From: Saccharothrix espanaensis DSM 44229
Lineage (GTDB): Bacteria; Actinomycetota; Actinomycetes; Mycobacteriales; Pseudonocardiaceae
Length of the DNA: 64,000 nucleotides
Assembly (NCBI RefSeq): GCF_000328705.1
Contig: NC_019673.1
Coordinates: 2,604,001 to 2,668,000 of the forward strand
Direction: 5' to 3'
The notes under the pieces are model-generated. The model did not search any database. It saw only the letters and a program-made list of their open reading frames with translations, and was not told the DNA's origin. The first letter of the stretch is position 1. Every line of letters begins with the position of its first letter. Of this stretch, positions 37,410-46,394 are shown in pieces. The position numbers were made by a program, and so were the translations under genes.

Positions 37410-38597
37410 ATGCGCACACAGATGAGATCGAGAGGGCTGTTACCGGGACTGGTCGGGGCGGTGCTGCTGCTGGGGGTGGTCGCCGGGCCCGCCTCCGGGG
37501 CTGAAGTCGTGGCGGTTCCTGGGGCTGGGGCCGAGGTTGAGGGGGTTGTGCGGAACGCCGGGTCGGCGTCGGCGGTGCCGGGTAGTTACCTGGTGAAGGT
37601 GAAGGACGTGGCGGCGCTTGGTGATGTGACGTCGCGGGTGAGTGGTGTGGATCGGGTGTTCGGTGGTTCGTACAACGGTTTTTCGGCTCGGTTGAGCGAG
37701 AAGCAGGCGCGGCGGTTGGCCGCTGATCCGGCTGTGGAGTACGTGGAGCAGGACCAGGTCGTGCGGGCGTTGACGCCGACGACCCAGAACAACGCGCCCT
37801 GGGGGCTGGACCGGATCGACCAGCGTGCACTGCCGCTGGACACGAAGTACAGCTACACGTCGACGGGCGAGCGGGTCACGGTGTACGTGATCGACACCGG
37901 GATCCGGACCACGCACCAGGAGTTCGGCGGCCGGGCGTTCCACGCGTGGGACGCGGTGGACAACGACAACGTGGCGCAGGACGACAACGGCCACGGGACG
38001 CACGTGGCGGGCATCATCGCGGGCCGGGTCTACGGCGTGGCCAAGGGCGTGTCCGTGGGGGCGGTGCGCGTGCTCAACGCCCAGGGCAGCGGGACGATCG
38101 CGGGCGTGATCGCGGGCGTGGACTGGGTGACCCGCAACGCGCGCAAGCCGGCGGTGGGGAACTTCAGCCTCGGCGGCGGGGTGTCCACCGCCCTGGACGA
38201 CGCGGTACGGGCGATGATCCGCTCCGGGGTGACGGCGTCGGTGACGGCGGGCGGCAGCGGCAGCGGCACGGTCAACACGTCGCCGGCGCGGGTGACCGAG
38301 GCGCTGGTGTCGGGATCCTCCACGCAGACGGACACGAGGGCGTCCTTCTCGAACTACGGACCGGGCGTCGACCTGTACGCGCCGGGCATCGGGATCACGG
38401 CGGCGTGGCACACCAGCGACACCGCGACCAACACGCTGAGCGGCACGTCCATGTCGACGGGCTTCGTGTCCGGAGTGGCCGTGCGGTTCCTCCAGTTCAA
38501 CCCGACCGCGACACCGGCCCAGGTGCACGCGGAACTTGTGAACCAGGCGACACCACTGCCGTGGGGGCGGCTCCTGTACTGGTCGCCCACGAGGTGA
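37410..38597 (+). CDS. S8 protease paralogue 2, oxyanion Asn replaced
   Basis: A 395-residue secreted S8 protein. The triad Asp162, His195 and Ser347 is kept, but the oxyanion Asn is Gly (TAGG at 269-272 region, Gly282) and the Ser motif is SGTSMSTGFVSG rather than [12 protein letters not shown]. Catalysis is therefore doubtful or altered. Residues from about 55 to 133 (DNA 37571-37807) are nearly identical to protease 3. AAAGGA precedes ATG 37410; it has its own downstream hairpin. Confidence 0.9.
   Translation: MRTQMRSRGLLPGLVGAVLLLGVVAGPASGAEVVAVPGAGAEVEGVVRNAGSASAVPGSYLVKVKDVAALGDVTSRVSGVDRVFGGSYNGFSARLSEKQARRLAADPAVEYVEQDQVVRALTPTTQNNAPWGLDRIDQRALPLDTKYSYTSTGERVTVYVIDTGIRTTHQEFGGRAFHAWDAVDNDNVAQDDNGHGTHVAGIIAGRVYGVAKGVSVGAVRVLNAQGSGTIAGVIAGVDWVTRNARKPAVGNFSLGGGVSTALDDAVRAMIRSGVTASVTAGGSGSGTVNTSPARVTEALVSGSSTQTDTRASFSNYGPGVDLYAPGIGITAAWHTSDTATNTLSGTSMSTGFVSGVAVRFLQFNPTATPAQVHAELVNQATPLPWGRLLYWSPTR
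37571..37807 (+). repeat. Near-identical propeptide tract, copy in protease 2
   Basis: This 237-nt tract matches 38767-39003 except at 37676 and 37773. Outside it the two genes diverge strongly. The tract uses more T-ending codons than neighbouring genes (for example GGT, GAT, GCT). Gene conversion or a recent partial duplication is suggested. Confidence 0.85.
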
Positions 38598-38603
38598 TGT
38601 TCC

Positions 38604-38633
38604 ATCCCGGAGACGCGGTGTGGTCTCCGGGAT
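38604..38633 (+). terminator. Terminator after protease 2
   Basis: Arms ATCCCGGAGAC and GTCTCCGGGAT pair perfectly (11 bp) around an 8-nt loop, just after the protease 2 stop and before the ribosome-binding site of protease 3. Confidence 0.75.
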
Positions 38634-38662
38634 CCCTTACCCTGCTGCAAAAGGACAAGTCC

Positions 38663-39793
38663 ATGCGGAAGATCGTGACAGGCTTGGGCGTCGTAGCCCT
38701 GGCGATGGGAGCCGTGTCGACACCGGCACAGGCCGAGGGCGCGGTGCGGTACGCTGGGTCGGCGTTGGCGGTGCCGGGTAGTTACCTGGTGAAGGTGAAG
38801 GACGTGGCGGCGCTTGGTGATGTGACGTCGCGGGTGAGTGGTGTGGATCGGGTGTTCGGTGGTTCGTACAAGGGTTTTTCGGCTCGGTTGAGCGAGAAGC
38901 AGGCGCGGCGGTTGGCCGCTGATCCGGCTGTGGAGTACGTGGAGCAGGACCAGGTCGTGCGGGCGTTGGCGCCGACGACCCAGAACAACGCGCCCTGGGG
39001 GCTTGATCGGATCGACCAGCGGAAGTTGCCGCTGGACACGAAGTACAGCTACACGACGAACGGGCGCGGCACGACGGCGTACGTGATCGACACCGGAATC
39101 CGGGTCACGCACCAGGAGTTCGGCGACCGGGCGTGCAACGGCTGGGACGCGGTGGACAACGACAACGTGGCCCAGGACGACAACGGTCACGGCACGCACG
39201 TGGCGGGTCTGGTCGCGGGCAAGACGTACGGGGTCGCGAAGCTGGCCAAGGTGTGTGGCGTGCGGGTGCTCGACGGCTCCGGCAGCGGCACGACGGCGGG
39301 CGTCGTCGCGGGCATCGACTGGGTGGCGCGCAATGCGGTGAAGCCGGCGGTGGCGAACCTGAGCCTCGGCGGCGGGGCGTCCACGGCGATGGACGACGCG
39401 GTGCTCGCGTTGATCAAGTCCGGCGTCACGGCGTCGGTGACGGCGGGCGGCAGCAACGCGGACGCGATCAACTACTCGCCGGCACGGGTGGGCGAGGCGA
39501 TCACGTCCGGGTCGTCGACGAACACGGACACGAAGACGACGTTCTCCAACTACGGCAAGGTAGTGGACGTGTACGCGCCGGGGCAGAACATCATCTCGGC
39601 GTGGCACACCAGCGACACGGCGACCAACACGATCAGCGGCACGTCGATGTCGACGGGGTTCGTGTCGGGCGTGGCGCTGAGGTACTTGCAGCGCAACGTG
39701 AAGGCGACCCCGGCTCAGGTGCACGCCGAGATCGTGAAGGCGGCTACGCCGTTGTCGTTCGGTCCATTGCTGTACTGGTCTCCGTCGCGGTAA
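38663..39793 (+). CDS. S8 protease paralogue 3, oxyanion Asn replaced
   Basis: A 376-residue secreted S8 protein with a signal peptide ending near residue 24 and I9 propeptide. Asp143, His176 and Ser328 are kept; the oxyanion Asn is replaced by Gly263 (TAGGSN) and the Ser motif is SGTSMSTGFVSG. Cys158 (RACNG) and Cys198 (KVCGV) could form a disulfide absent from the other three. A 237-nt tract in the propeptide is shared with protease 2. AAAGGA precedes ATG 38663. Confidence 0.9.
   Translation: MRKIVTGLGVVALAMGAVSTPAQAEGAVRYAGSALAVPGSYLVKVKDVAALGDVTSRVSGVDRVFGGSYKGFSARLSEKQARRLAADPAVEYVEQDQVVRALAPTTQNNAPWGLDRIDQRKLPLDTKYSYTTNGRGTTAYVIDTGIRVTHQEFGDRACNGWDAVDNDNVAQDDNGHGTHVAGLVAGKTYGVAKLAKVCGVRVLDGSGSGTTAGVVAGIDWVARNAVKPAVANLSLGGGASTAMDDAVLALIKSGVTASVTAGGSNADAINYSPARVGEAITSGSSTNTDTKTTFSNYGKVVDVYAPGQNIISAWHTSDTATNTISGTSMSTGFVSGVALRYLQRNVKATPAQVHAEIVKAATPLSFGPLLYWSPSR
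38767..39003 (+). repeat. Near-identical propeptide tract, copy in protease 3
   Basis: Second copy of the 237-nt tract (partner 37571-37807; two mismatches). It covers the inhibitory propeptide and the start of the mature domain, but not the catalytic residues. Confidence 0.85.
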
Positions 39794-39897
39794 TGCGGGT
39801 CTGCCGGGGGTGAGGGCTGGAGCTGCGGGGTGAGGGCGAGGGCTGAGGGTGAGGCTGAAAGCGAGGGCTGAAAGCGAGGGCTGAGGGGCGAGGGGAG

Positions 39898-40338
39898 TTA
39901 GTGCGGGAGGGCGAGGTCGTGTTTCATGACGATCTCGTCCTCTTGCATTTCGCCGGTCTCGGTGAAGCCGAAGGCCTTGTAGAGGCCGTGGGCCACGGCG
40001 TTGTCGGGGACGAGGCTGAGGGTGAGCTGGGCGCGCTGCTCGGAGCGGGCGATGTCGGCGATGGCGGCCAGGGCCTTGCGTCCCAGGCCGCGGCTCTGGG
40101 CTCTCCGGTCGATCATGAAGCGGACGATGTGCAGGTCGTCCGGGTACTGCCGGTAGAGGAGGGTGAACCCCACGAGGTCGTCGCCCGAGTACATCGCCAG
40201 CGGTTCCATGTGGGGCCGGTGGATCCACGCGTCGGCGATGGACTTCAGGTTGGTGGCCACGAAGTTGCGTTGCTCCTCGTGCACTTCCAGGGCGACGACG
40301 GCGCGGTAGTTGTCCTCGGTGACGGGTTCCAATCGCAT
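39898..40338 (-). CDS. GNAT N-acetyltransferase, polyamine acetyltransferase-like
   Basis: A 146-residue GNAT enzyme. RLEPVTEDNYRAVVALEV, QRNFVATNLKSIADAW, IVRFMIDRRAQSRGLGRKAL (acetyl-CoA loop) and GLYKAFGFTETG resemble BltD/PaiA-type diamine acetyltransferases, but the substrate is unproven. It lies on the opposite strand within the S8 protease cluster and interrupts it. ATG 40338 is used; a TTG at 40347 would add three residues. Confidence 0.85.
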   Translation of the reverse strand: MRLEPVTEDNYRAVVALEVHEEQRNFVATNLKSIADAWIHRPHMEPLAMYSGDDLVGFTLLYRQYPDDLHIVRFMIDRRAQSRGLGRKALAAIADIARSEQRAQLTLSLVPDNAVAHGLYKAFGFTETGEMQEDEIVMKHDLALPH

Positions 40339-40578
40339 GTCGGGCAAGGTAGCGCCTGGGTTTTACCAGGTCTCCCGAAACTCGGGAAAGCGCTGGTCAC
40401 GGGACTTCTTCACGCCGCGTTACAACTGGCAATCTTTCACTCTTGGCTGGTGAGGGGTCCGGCTGTTTGAGTTGGTGACTGTCAGCGAGGGCAAGGTGGC
40501 CCAGCGTCACACCCGCACCCTGCGAGTTCGTCCCGGTGGGTGGGCGCACAGGTCATCGCTTCGAGAACGGAAGACTTG

Positions 40579-41766
40579 ATGCGACAGTCACGACAGACCC
40601 GGTTCCTGGCCGGCTTCGGCGCGGTGGCGATCACCGCCGCGGCGTCCACCCTGTTGGCTTCCCCCGCCCAGGCCGCCGAAGGGGAGATCCGCGCCGCGGA
40701 CGCGGCCGAGAAGGTGCACGGCAGCTTCATCGTGAAGCTGAAGGAGGGCTCGGCTGACTCCGCCGCGTCGTTGGCCGCCCGCTACGGCGGCAAGGTCGAC
40801 CGCGTGTTCAGCAAGGCCCTCAACGGGTTCACCGTGTCGCTGCCGGAGTCGGCGGCGAAGCGCCTGGCGGCCAACCCGGCCGTCGAGTACGTCGAGCAGG
40901 ACCAGGTGTTCCACGTCGAGGCCACGCAGACCAACCCGCCGTCGTGGGGGCTGGACCGGATCGACCAGAAGAACCTGCCGCTGGACTCGAAGTACAGCTA
41001 CACGTCGACCGGCACCGGCGTGAACGTCTACGTCGTGGACACGGGTGTGCGGATCAGCCACTCGACGTTCGGCGGCCGGGCCCGCAACGGGTTCGACGCG
41101 GTCGACAACGACAACGTGGCGCAGGACGGCCACGGCCACGGCACGCACGTGGCGGGCACCGTCGCGGGCAGCCAGTACGGCGTCGCGAAGGGCGCGACGA
41201 TCTACGGCGTGCGGGTGCTGGACAACGCCGGCAGCGGCACCACGGCGGGTGTCGTCGCGGGCATCGACTGGGTGACCAAGAACCACGTCAAGCCGGCGGT
41301 GGCGAACCTGAGCCTCGGCGGCGGCGCGTCGACCACGATCGACAGCGCGGTGCGCAAGTCGATCCAGGCCGGCGTCACGTACGCGATCGCGGCGGGCAAC
41401 AGCAACACCAACGCGGGCAGCACCTCGCCGGCTCGGGTCACCGAGGCGATCACGGTCGGTGCGACGGAGAAGAACGACGCGCGGGCCAGCTACTCGAACT
41501 ACGGCTCGGTGCTGGACATCTTCGCGCCGGGGTCGGGCATCACGTCGTCGTGGAACACCTCGGACTCGGCCACGAACACCATTTCGGGCACCTCGATGGC
41601 CACGCCGCACGTTGCGGGCGCGGCGGCGCGGTACCTCCAGAACAACCGCGCGGCGACGCCGGCGCAGGTCGCGTCCTACCTGGTCGCCCAGTCCACGGCG
41701 GGCAAGGTGACCAGCCCGGGGTCGGGGTCGCCGAACCGGCTGCTCTACCTGGCGCCTGGCGCCTGA
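40579..41766 (+). CDS. S8 (subtilisin-like) secreted serine protease 4
   Basis: A 395-residue preproenzyme with signal peptide to about residue 32 (SPAQA|AEG) and I9 propeptide. Asp154, His187, Asn274 (AAGNSN) and Ser338 ([12 protein letters not shown]) form a complete catalytic site. It is closer to protease 1 than to 2 and 3. ATG 40579 has GGAAG just upstream and starts a proper signal peptide. A terminator hairpin follows. Confidence 0.95.
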   Translation: MRQSRQTRFLAGFGAVAITAAASTLLASPAQAAEGEIRAADAAEKVHGSFIVKLKEGSADSAASLAARYGGKVDRVFSKALNGFTVSLPESAAKRLAANPAVEYVEQDQVFHVEATQTNPPSWGLDRIDQKNLPLDSKYSYTSTGTGVNVYVVDTGVRISHSTFGGRARNGFDAVDNDNVAQDGHGHGTHVAGTVAGSQYGVAKGATIYGVRVLDNAGSGTTAGVVAGIDWVTKNHVKPAVANLSLGGGASTTIDSAVRKSIQAGVTYAIAAGNSNTNAGSTSPARVTEAITVGATEKNDARASYSNYGSVLDIFAPGSGITSSWNTSDSATNTISGTSMATPHVAGAAARYLQNNRAATPAQVASYLVAQSTAGKVTSPGSGSPNRLLYLAPGA

Positions 41767-41782
41767 TTGTCTGAATCGCGGT

Positions 41783-41813
41783 GCCGCCTCCGGTCCTTCG
41801 GGCCGGGGGCGGC
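41783..41813 (+). terminator. Terminator hairpin after protease 4
   Basis: GCCGCC (41783-41788) pairs with GGCGGC (41808-41813), and inner CCGGTCC / GGCCGG bases extend the stem around a TTCG loop. TTCGTTCGT follows. Confidence 0.65.
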
Positions 41814-41842
41814 TTCGTTCGTGGGTTCGGAGGGTTGCGACG

Positions 41843-42274
41843 TCAGTCTGCTGACAACATCGGAACCCAGTACGCCATCACCCGGCGCACACGCTGCTGA
41901 TGGGCTGCGATCCAGCCGTCCGGAAGGGCGAGCGGGACTCTCACGGTGACCATGGATCCCGACTCGTCCTCCACCACCACCTCCGGACAACCACGCTCAC
42001 CGCTGAGCTGGATCCGGACGGCCGGCCCCCTGCCCTGGTCCATCCAGGCGACGTCCTCGCCGGTGTCGAGCCTGTTCAGCGCATCCGCCCAGCACTCCAG
42101 TTCCGGGGTGGACAGCACCAGAGCGACACGGCCGGACACGAAGGGCGTCCGAACCGCGATTGCGGCGTCCAGCCCGGCGTTCCACTGGGGATGGCGCCCC
42201 AGGACGGTGACGGTGACGCTGTTCCCCTCGTCATCGGCGAGGGAGATGAGCTCCCTCGTGGCGATGTCGCCCAT
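41843..42274 (-). CDS. DUF5959-family protein
   Basis: A 143-residue cytosolic protein like the Streptomyces DUF5959 family: LISLADDEGNSVTVTVLGR, FVSGRVALVLSTPELECWADAL, GEDVAWMDQGRGPAVRIQ and a C-terminal DGWIAAHQQRVRRV. Its function is unknown. ATG 42274 has AGGGA upstream. The open frame continues into the 174-bp repeat beyond the gene, but that extension is not coding. Confidence 0.8.
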   Translation of the reverse strand: MGDIATRELISLADDEGNSVTVTVLGRHPQWNAGLDAAIAVRTPFVSGRVALVLSTPELECWADALNRLDTGEDVAWMDQGRGPAVRIQLSGERGCPEVVVEDESGSMVTVRVPLALPDGWIAAHQQRVRRVMAYWVPMLSAD

Positions 42275-42387
42275 GGCTGTCCCTTCATCGGCGAGTAGTG
42301 GGATCGCCGCCCTGCCGGGAGTGCGCCCGCCACTCCGTTCGATATGAGTTTCGAGTGGAACCAGTTTTCGAGTTGCCTGGGTTTTCA

Positions 42388-42561
42388 AGCGGCGCTCGCC
42401 GCTGGGCAGGCCGCCGGGGGAGGAAGGGCACGCCGTGTTCTCCCCGTATGGCCTGGTCGGGAGACAACCACCCTTGAGCAGGTAGTGCAAGCGGAAAGCG
42501 TGCTTGCACTACCTGCTCAAGCGCGGTTCGCTGCGCGCAGGCCATACGGGGAGAACACGGC
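42388..42561. repeat. 174-bp palindromic dispersed element, copy A
   Basis: This element occurs again, inverted, at 55614-55787 with one mismatch. Its outer arms (24 nt, GCCGTGTTCTCCCCGTATGG-type) are perfect complements; an inner 19-bp stem (TTGAGCAGGTAGTGCAAGC) lies within. One end carries a ~45-nt tail with its own hairpin (AGCGGCGCTCGCCGCT). No target-site duplication is visible. It is a cruciform- or hairpin-forming REP/MITE-like element in an intergenic site. Confidence 0.85.
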
Positions 42562-42592
42562 TCGGGGGTGGGTGGGGGCAGGGGTGAGGGGG

Positions 42593-43264
42593 TTAGCGCT
42601 CTTGTACCTTTTTGAACTTCAGTTGTTTTACGGGTTTTCCGTCGGTTTTGCTGGTTACCGGGGTGACGCCGGCGGTTGCGACCTGGTCGATGATGTCCAG
42701 GCCCTTCGTGACCTTGCCGATGATCGGGTAGTCCGGGGGGAATTCGCTGTCCTTGTAGACGATGAAGAACTGGCTGCCGTTGGTGCCCGCCGTCGCCCTG
42801 TTGGCCATGCCGATCACGCCGCGTTCGTAGCCGCCGGTTCGGGCTTCGGGGTCGTCGTAGCGGTAGCCGGGGCCGCCCAGGCCGCTCGTGGTGGGGTCGC
42901 CGCACTGGACGATCCAGATGCCCTCCGTCACCAGGCGGTGGCAGGCGTTGCCGTCGTAGAGGCGCTTCTCGACCAGGTGCCGGAAGCTGTGCACGGAGCA
43001 CGGCGCGGAGGCGGCGTCGAGGGTGAACTCCAGGTCGCCGAGGGCGGTGTCCAGGCGCATCACGACCTCGCCGCCGGACGGGACGTCCTTGCCCGACGGG
43101 GGTTCGACGGCCTTGTTGTTCGCCTCTTCGGACGTGTCCACGTAGGTGCACTCGACCGTGGGCACCTCCGGCAGCGGGCCCGCCACGGGGGTGCCCTGGA
43201 TCGTGTAGGCGCAGCCGCTGCCCAGCAGGAGGAACACGGCGCTCACCAGCAGGCGTCTGACCAC
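42593..43264 (-). CDS. Cyclophilin-type peptidyl-prolyl isomerase lipoprotein
   Basis: A 223-residue exported cyclophilin. The signal peptide ends in lipobox LLLGSGC; the mature domain has [37 protein letters not shown] and PIIGKV. It resembles the membrane-anchored cyclophilin at 9828 but is lipidated instead. GTG start at 43264. It lies near aspS, as the other does near hisS, both in the core order of this genome region. Confidence 0.88.
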   Translation of the reverse strand: MVRRLLVSAVFLLLGSGCAYTIQGTPVAGPLPEVPTVECTYVDTSEEANNKAVEPPSGKDVPSGGEVVMRLDTALGDLEFTLDAASAPCSVHSFRHLVEKRLYDGNACHRLVTEGIWIVQCGDPTTSGLGGPGYRYDDPEARTGGYERGVIGMANRATAGTNGSQFFIVYKDSEFPPDYPIIGKVTKGLDIIDQVATAGVTPVTSKTDGKPVKQLKFKKVQER

Positions 43265-43402
43265 CGCGTGATCATAGGCACGCGAGGAGGGGCGGCGAGG
43301 GGCCGAAGCAAACCTGGTGGCGGGTTCCGGGGGGTCGTTGGCTAGCCTTGACGACCAAGCGACATTCAGCTAGCACCTTGAGACCTGAGGAGTGCAGTAC
43401 CC

Positions 43403-45175
43403 GTGATGCGCACGCACGAGGCCGGGACGCTCCGCGCCGAGCACGCCGGGCAGTCCGTCACCCTGACCGGGTGGGTGGCCCGCAGGCGCGATCACGGCGG
43501 CGTGATCTTCATCGACTTCCGGGACGCCTCGGGGATCGCGCAGGTGGTGTTCCGCGAGGGCGAGATGGCCGAGCGCGCCCACCGGCTGCGTTCCGAGTTC
43601 GTGGTGAAGGTCGTCGGCGAGGTCACCCTGCGACCGGAGGGCAGCGCGAACCCCGACCTGCCCACCGGCGCGATCGAGGTCTACGCCTCCTCGCTGGAGG
43701 TGCTCAACGAGTCCGCGCCGCTGCCGTTCCAGTTGGACGACCACCTGGAGGTCGGCGAGGAGGTCCGCCTCAAGCACCGCTACCTGGACCTGCGCCGCAG
43801 CGGCCCGGCCAAGGCGATCCGGCTGCGCAGCGAGGCCAACCGCATCGCGCGGGACGTGCTCGCCGGCGAGAACTTCGTGGAGGTCGAGACCCCCACGCTG
43901 ACCCGGTCCACGCCGGAGGGCGCGCGCGACTTCGTGGTGCCCGCGCGGCTGCGCCCCGGCTCCTGGTACGCGCTGCCGCAGTCGCCGCAGCTGTTCAAGC
44001 AGCTGCTGATGGTGGGCGGTCTGGAACGGTACTACCAGATCGCGCGCTGCTACCGGGACGAGGACTTCCGCGCCGACCGGCAGCCGGAGTTCACCCAGCT
44101 CGACATCGAGATGAGCTTCGTCGAGCAGGACGACGTCATCGCGCTCGCCGAGAAGATCCTGGGCCGGCTGTGGAGCGGGCTGGCGGGGTACGAGATCACC
44201 CTGCCGATCCCCCGGATGACCTTCGCCGACGCGATGGCCAAGTACGGCACGGACAAGCCCGACCTGCGGTTCGGGTTGGAGCTGACCGAGCTCACCGAGT
44301 ACTTCCGGGAGACGCCGTTCCGCGTCTTCCAGGCCCCGTACGTGGGTGCGGTGGTCATGCCCGGCGGCGCGGACCAGCCCCGGCGCACGCTCGACGCGTG
44401 GCAGGAGTGGGCCAAGCAGCGCGGTGCGCGTGGTCTGGCGTACGTGCTGGTCGCCGAGGACGGCACGCTGGGTGGTCCGGTCGCGAAGAACCTCTCCGAG
44501 CAGGAGCGGGCCGGGCTGGCCGAGGCCGTCGGGGCGAAGCCCGGTGACTGCGTGTTCTTCGGCGCGGGCGAGCCGGACGGCGCTCGCGCGCTGCTCGGCG
44601 CGGCGCGGGTGGAGATCGCGCAGCGCACCGGCCTGATCGAGGACGGCACCTGGTCGTTCGTGTGGGTCGTGGACGCGCCGATGTTCGAGGCCGTGGACAA
44701 GATCGGCGACGACATCGCGCTGGGCACCGGCCAGTGGACGGCGCTGCACCACGCGTTCACCTCGCCGAACTCCGAGTGGATCGACAAGTTCGAGACCGAC
44801 CCGGGCAACGCCCTGGCCTTCGCCTACGACATCGTCTGCAACGGCAACGAGATCGGCGGCGGGTCGATCCGCATCCACCGGGCCGACGTGCAGCAGAAGG
44901 TCTTCGACATCATGGGCATCGGGGCGGAGGAGGCCCAGGAGCAGTTCGGCTTCCTGCTCGACGCCTTCAAGTACGGCGCCCCGCCGCACGGCGGCATCGC
45001 GTTCGGCTGGGACCGGATCACGATGCTGCTCTCGGGTGCGGACTCGATCCGCGAGGTCATCGCGTTCCCGAAGTCGGGCGGCGGCTACGACCCGCTGACC
45101 TCCGCGCCGGCCCCGATCTCGGCCCAGCAGCGCAAGGAGGCCGGGGTCGACGCCAAGCCCCCGGCACCGAAGTAG
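43403..45175 (+). CDS. aspS: Aspartyl-tRNA synthetase (likely non-discriminating)
   Basis: A 590-residue class II synthetase: N-terminal anticodon-binding OB fold ([21 protein letters not shown]), catalytic domain ([36 protein letters not shown]), the bacterial GAD insert, and motif 3 [10 protein letters not shown]. His in RRRDHGG (where E. coli has Leu) suggests it also charges tRNA-Asn, as in other actinobacteria that rely on GatCAB. GTG 43403 and ATG 43406 are both possible; GAGGAG lies upstream at 43387. Confidence 0.95.
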   Translation: MMRTHEAGTLRAEHAGQSVTLTGWVARRRDHGGVIFIDFRDASGIAQVVFREGEMAERAHRLRSEFVVKVVGEVTLRPEGSANPDLPTGAIEVYASSLEVLNESAPLPFQLDDHLEVGEEVRLKHRYLDLRRSGPAKAIRLRSEANRIARDVLAGENFVEVETPTLTRSTPEGARDFVVPARLRPGSWYALPQSPQLFKQLLMVGGLERYYQIARCYRDEDFRADRQPEFTQLDIEMSFVEQDDVIALAEKILGRLWSGLAGYEITLPIPRMTFADAMAKYGTDKPDLRFGLELTELTEYFRETPFRVFQAPYVGAVVMPGGADQPRRTLDAWQEWAKQRGARGLAYVLVAEDGTLGGPVAKNLSEQERAGLAEAVGAKPGDCVFFGAGEPDGARALLGAARVEIAQRTGLIEDGTWSFVWVVDAPMFEAVDKIGDDIALGTGQWTALHHAFTSPNSEWIDKFETDPGNALAFAYDIVCNGNEIGGGSIRIHRADVQQKVFDIMGIGAEEAQEQFGFLLDAFKYGAPPHGGIAFGWDRITMLLSGADSIREVIAFPKSGGGYDPLTSAPAPISAQQRKEAGVDAKPPAPK

Positions 45176-45304
45176 TCGACAGGGCGCCCTCGGGGGCCTG
45201 TGGTCGTTCGGCGGCCGCTTTCGGGCATGTGCCCGAGGGCGGCCGCCGTGCGTTCCGGGCTGTTGGTGAGCGGGCGTCGTGGTGGGTCGGGCAGAGTAGT
45301 CGGC

Positions 45305-46246
45305 ATGTTGCACCTGCGGGTCGTGTGTCCGGTCGACGCCACTGACGAGGTGTTGGCCGTGCTCAAGGCCCATCCCGGCGTCACGCACGTCGCGTTGTTC
45401 CCCGGCGCGGCCATCGAGCCCGCCGGTGACGTCGTGGCGGCCGACCTGGCCCGGGAGGCCACCGACGAGGTCCTCTCGGCGTTGTGCGGGCTGGGGATCG
45501 ACCACACCGGCGGGGTCACGCTGGAGCAGATCGACACCGCGCTGTCCGACGCCGCCGACCGGGCCGAGGAGGCCGCTCCGGGCGAGGCGGCGGACGCCGT
45601 GGTGTGGGAGGAGCTGCTCTCCCGGACCGGGGAGGAGTCGCGGCTCAACGCCACGTTCCTGGCCTTCCTCACCATCGCGTGCCTGTTGGCGGCGGTGGGG
45701 GTGGTGACGAACTCGCCCGTCACGATCGTCGGGGCGATGGTCGTCGGGCCCGAGTTCGGGCCGTTGGCCGCGATCGCGGTCGGGATCGTGCTGCGGCGGT
45801 GGGACCTGGTCCGGCGGGCCGGGCTGGCGTTGGCGGTCGGGTTCCCGCTGGCGATGCTGGTCACGTTCGGCGGCGCGGTCCTCGGGTCCTACTCGGGGCT
45901 GTTCGACCGGACGATGGTCCTGTCCGCCCACCAGGTGGACTTCGTGTTCCAGGTCGGGCCGTTCTCGTTGATCGTGGCGCTGCTCGCGGGTGCGGCCGGG
46001 ATGCTCTCGATGACGTCGGCGAAGTCCGCGGCCCTGGTCGGGGTGTTCATCTCGGTCACGACGGTGCCCGCCGCGGGGTACGCGGCGATCGCCGCGGTGC
46101 TCGGGGAGTGGGCCATCTGCGGGATGTCGGTCCTCCAACTGGTGGTTAACCTGGTGGGGATCGTGGTGGCCGCCGCGGTGGTGCTGGCGCTGCGCAACCG
46201 GCGTAGTCGGACCCGTGACCTGGGGCGACCGCTCTCCAACGGCTGA
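45305..46246 (+). CDS. DUF389 membrane protein
   Basis: A 313-residue DUF389 protein. A ~100-residue N-terminal hydrophilic domain precedes about six TM helices with SPVTIVGAMVVGPEFGPLAAIAVG. The function of this family is unknown. ATG 45305 is used; the upstream in-frame region from 45200 is a readthrough of non-signal sequence. Confidence 0.85.
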   Translation: MLHLRVVCPVDATDEVLAVLKAHPGVTHVALFPGAAIEPAGDVVAADLAREATDEVLSALCGLGIDHTGGVTLEQIDTALSDAADRAEEAAPGEAADAVVWEELLSRTGEESRLNATFLAFLTIACLLAAVGVVTNSPVTIVGAMVVGPEFGPLAAIAVGIVLRRWDLVRRAGLALAVGFPLAMLVTFGGAVLGSYSGLFDRTMVLSAHQVDFVFQVGPFSLIVALLAGAAGMLSMTSAKSAALVGVFISVTTVPAAGYAAIAAVLGEWAICGMSVLQLVVNLVGIVVAAAVVLALRNRRSRTRDLGRPLSNG

Positions 46247-46394
46247 CGTCCCACCCAGTGGGAGAGCAGTGTCACTGTGCTGACTTGGTTGCAGTATCGA
46301 CAAATGGTGGTCGAACCATGCATATGACTACTACCGTCACGGTGCCCGGACGGGTTCTGTCAGGTCGGTGGCCACCGGGGTAGGGTCGGAGGGG

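Noticed and set aside
42275-42490. N-terminal extension of the DUF5959 gene into the 174-bp repeat
   Set aside because: The extension is encoded by the repeat itself and has no start context; ATG 42274 has a good ribosome-binding site.
43370-46303. A 977-residue minus-strand open frame opposite aspS
   Set aside because: Antisense to aspS and DUF389; repetitive His/Arg/Val composition typical of a shadow frame.
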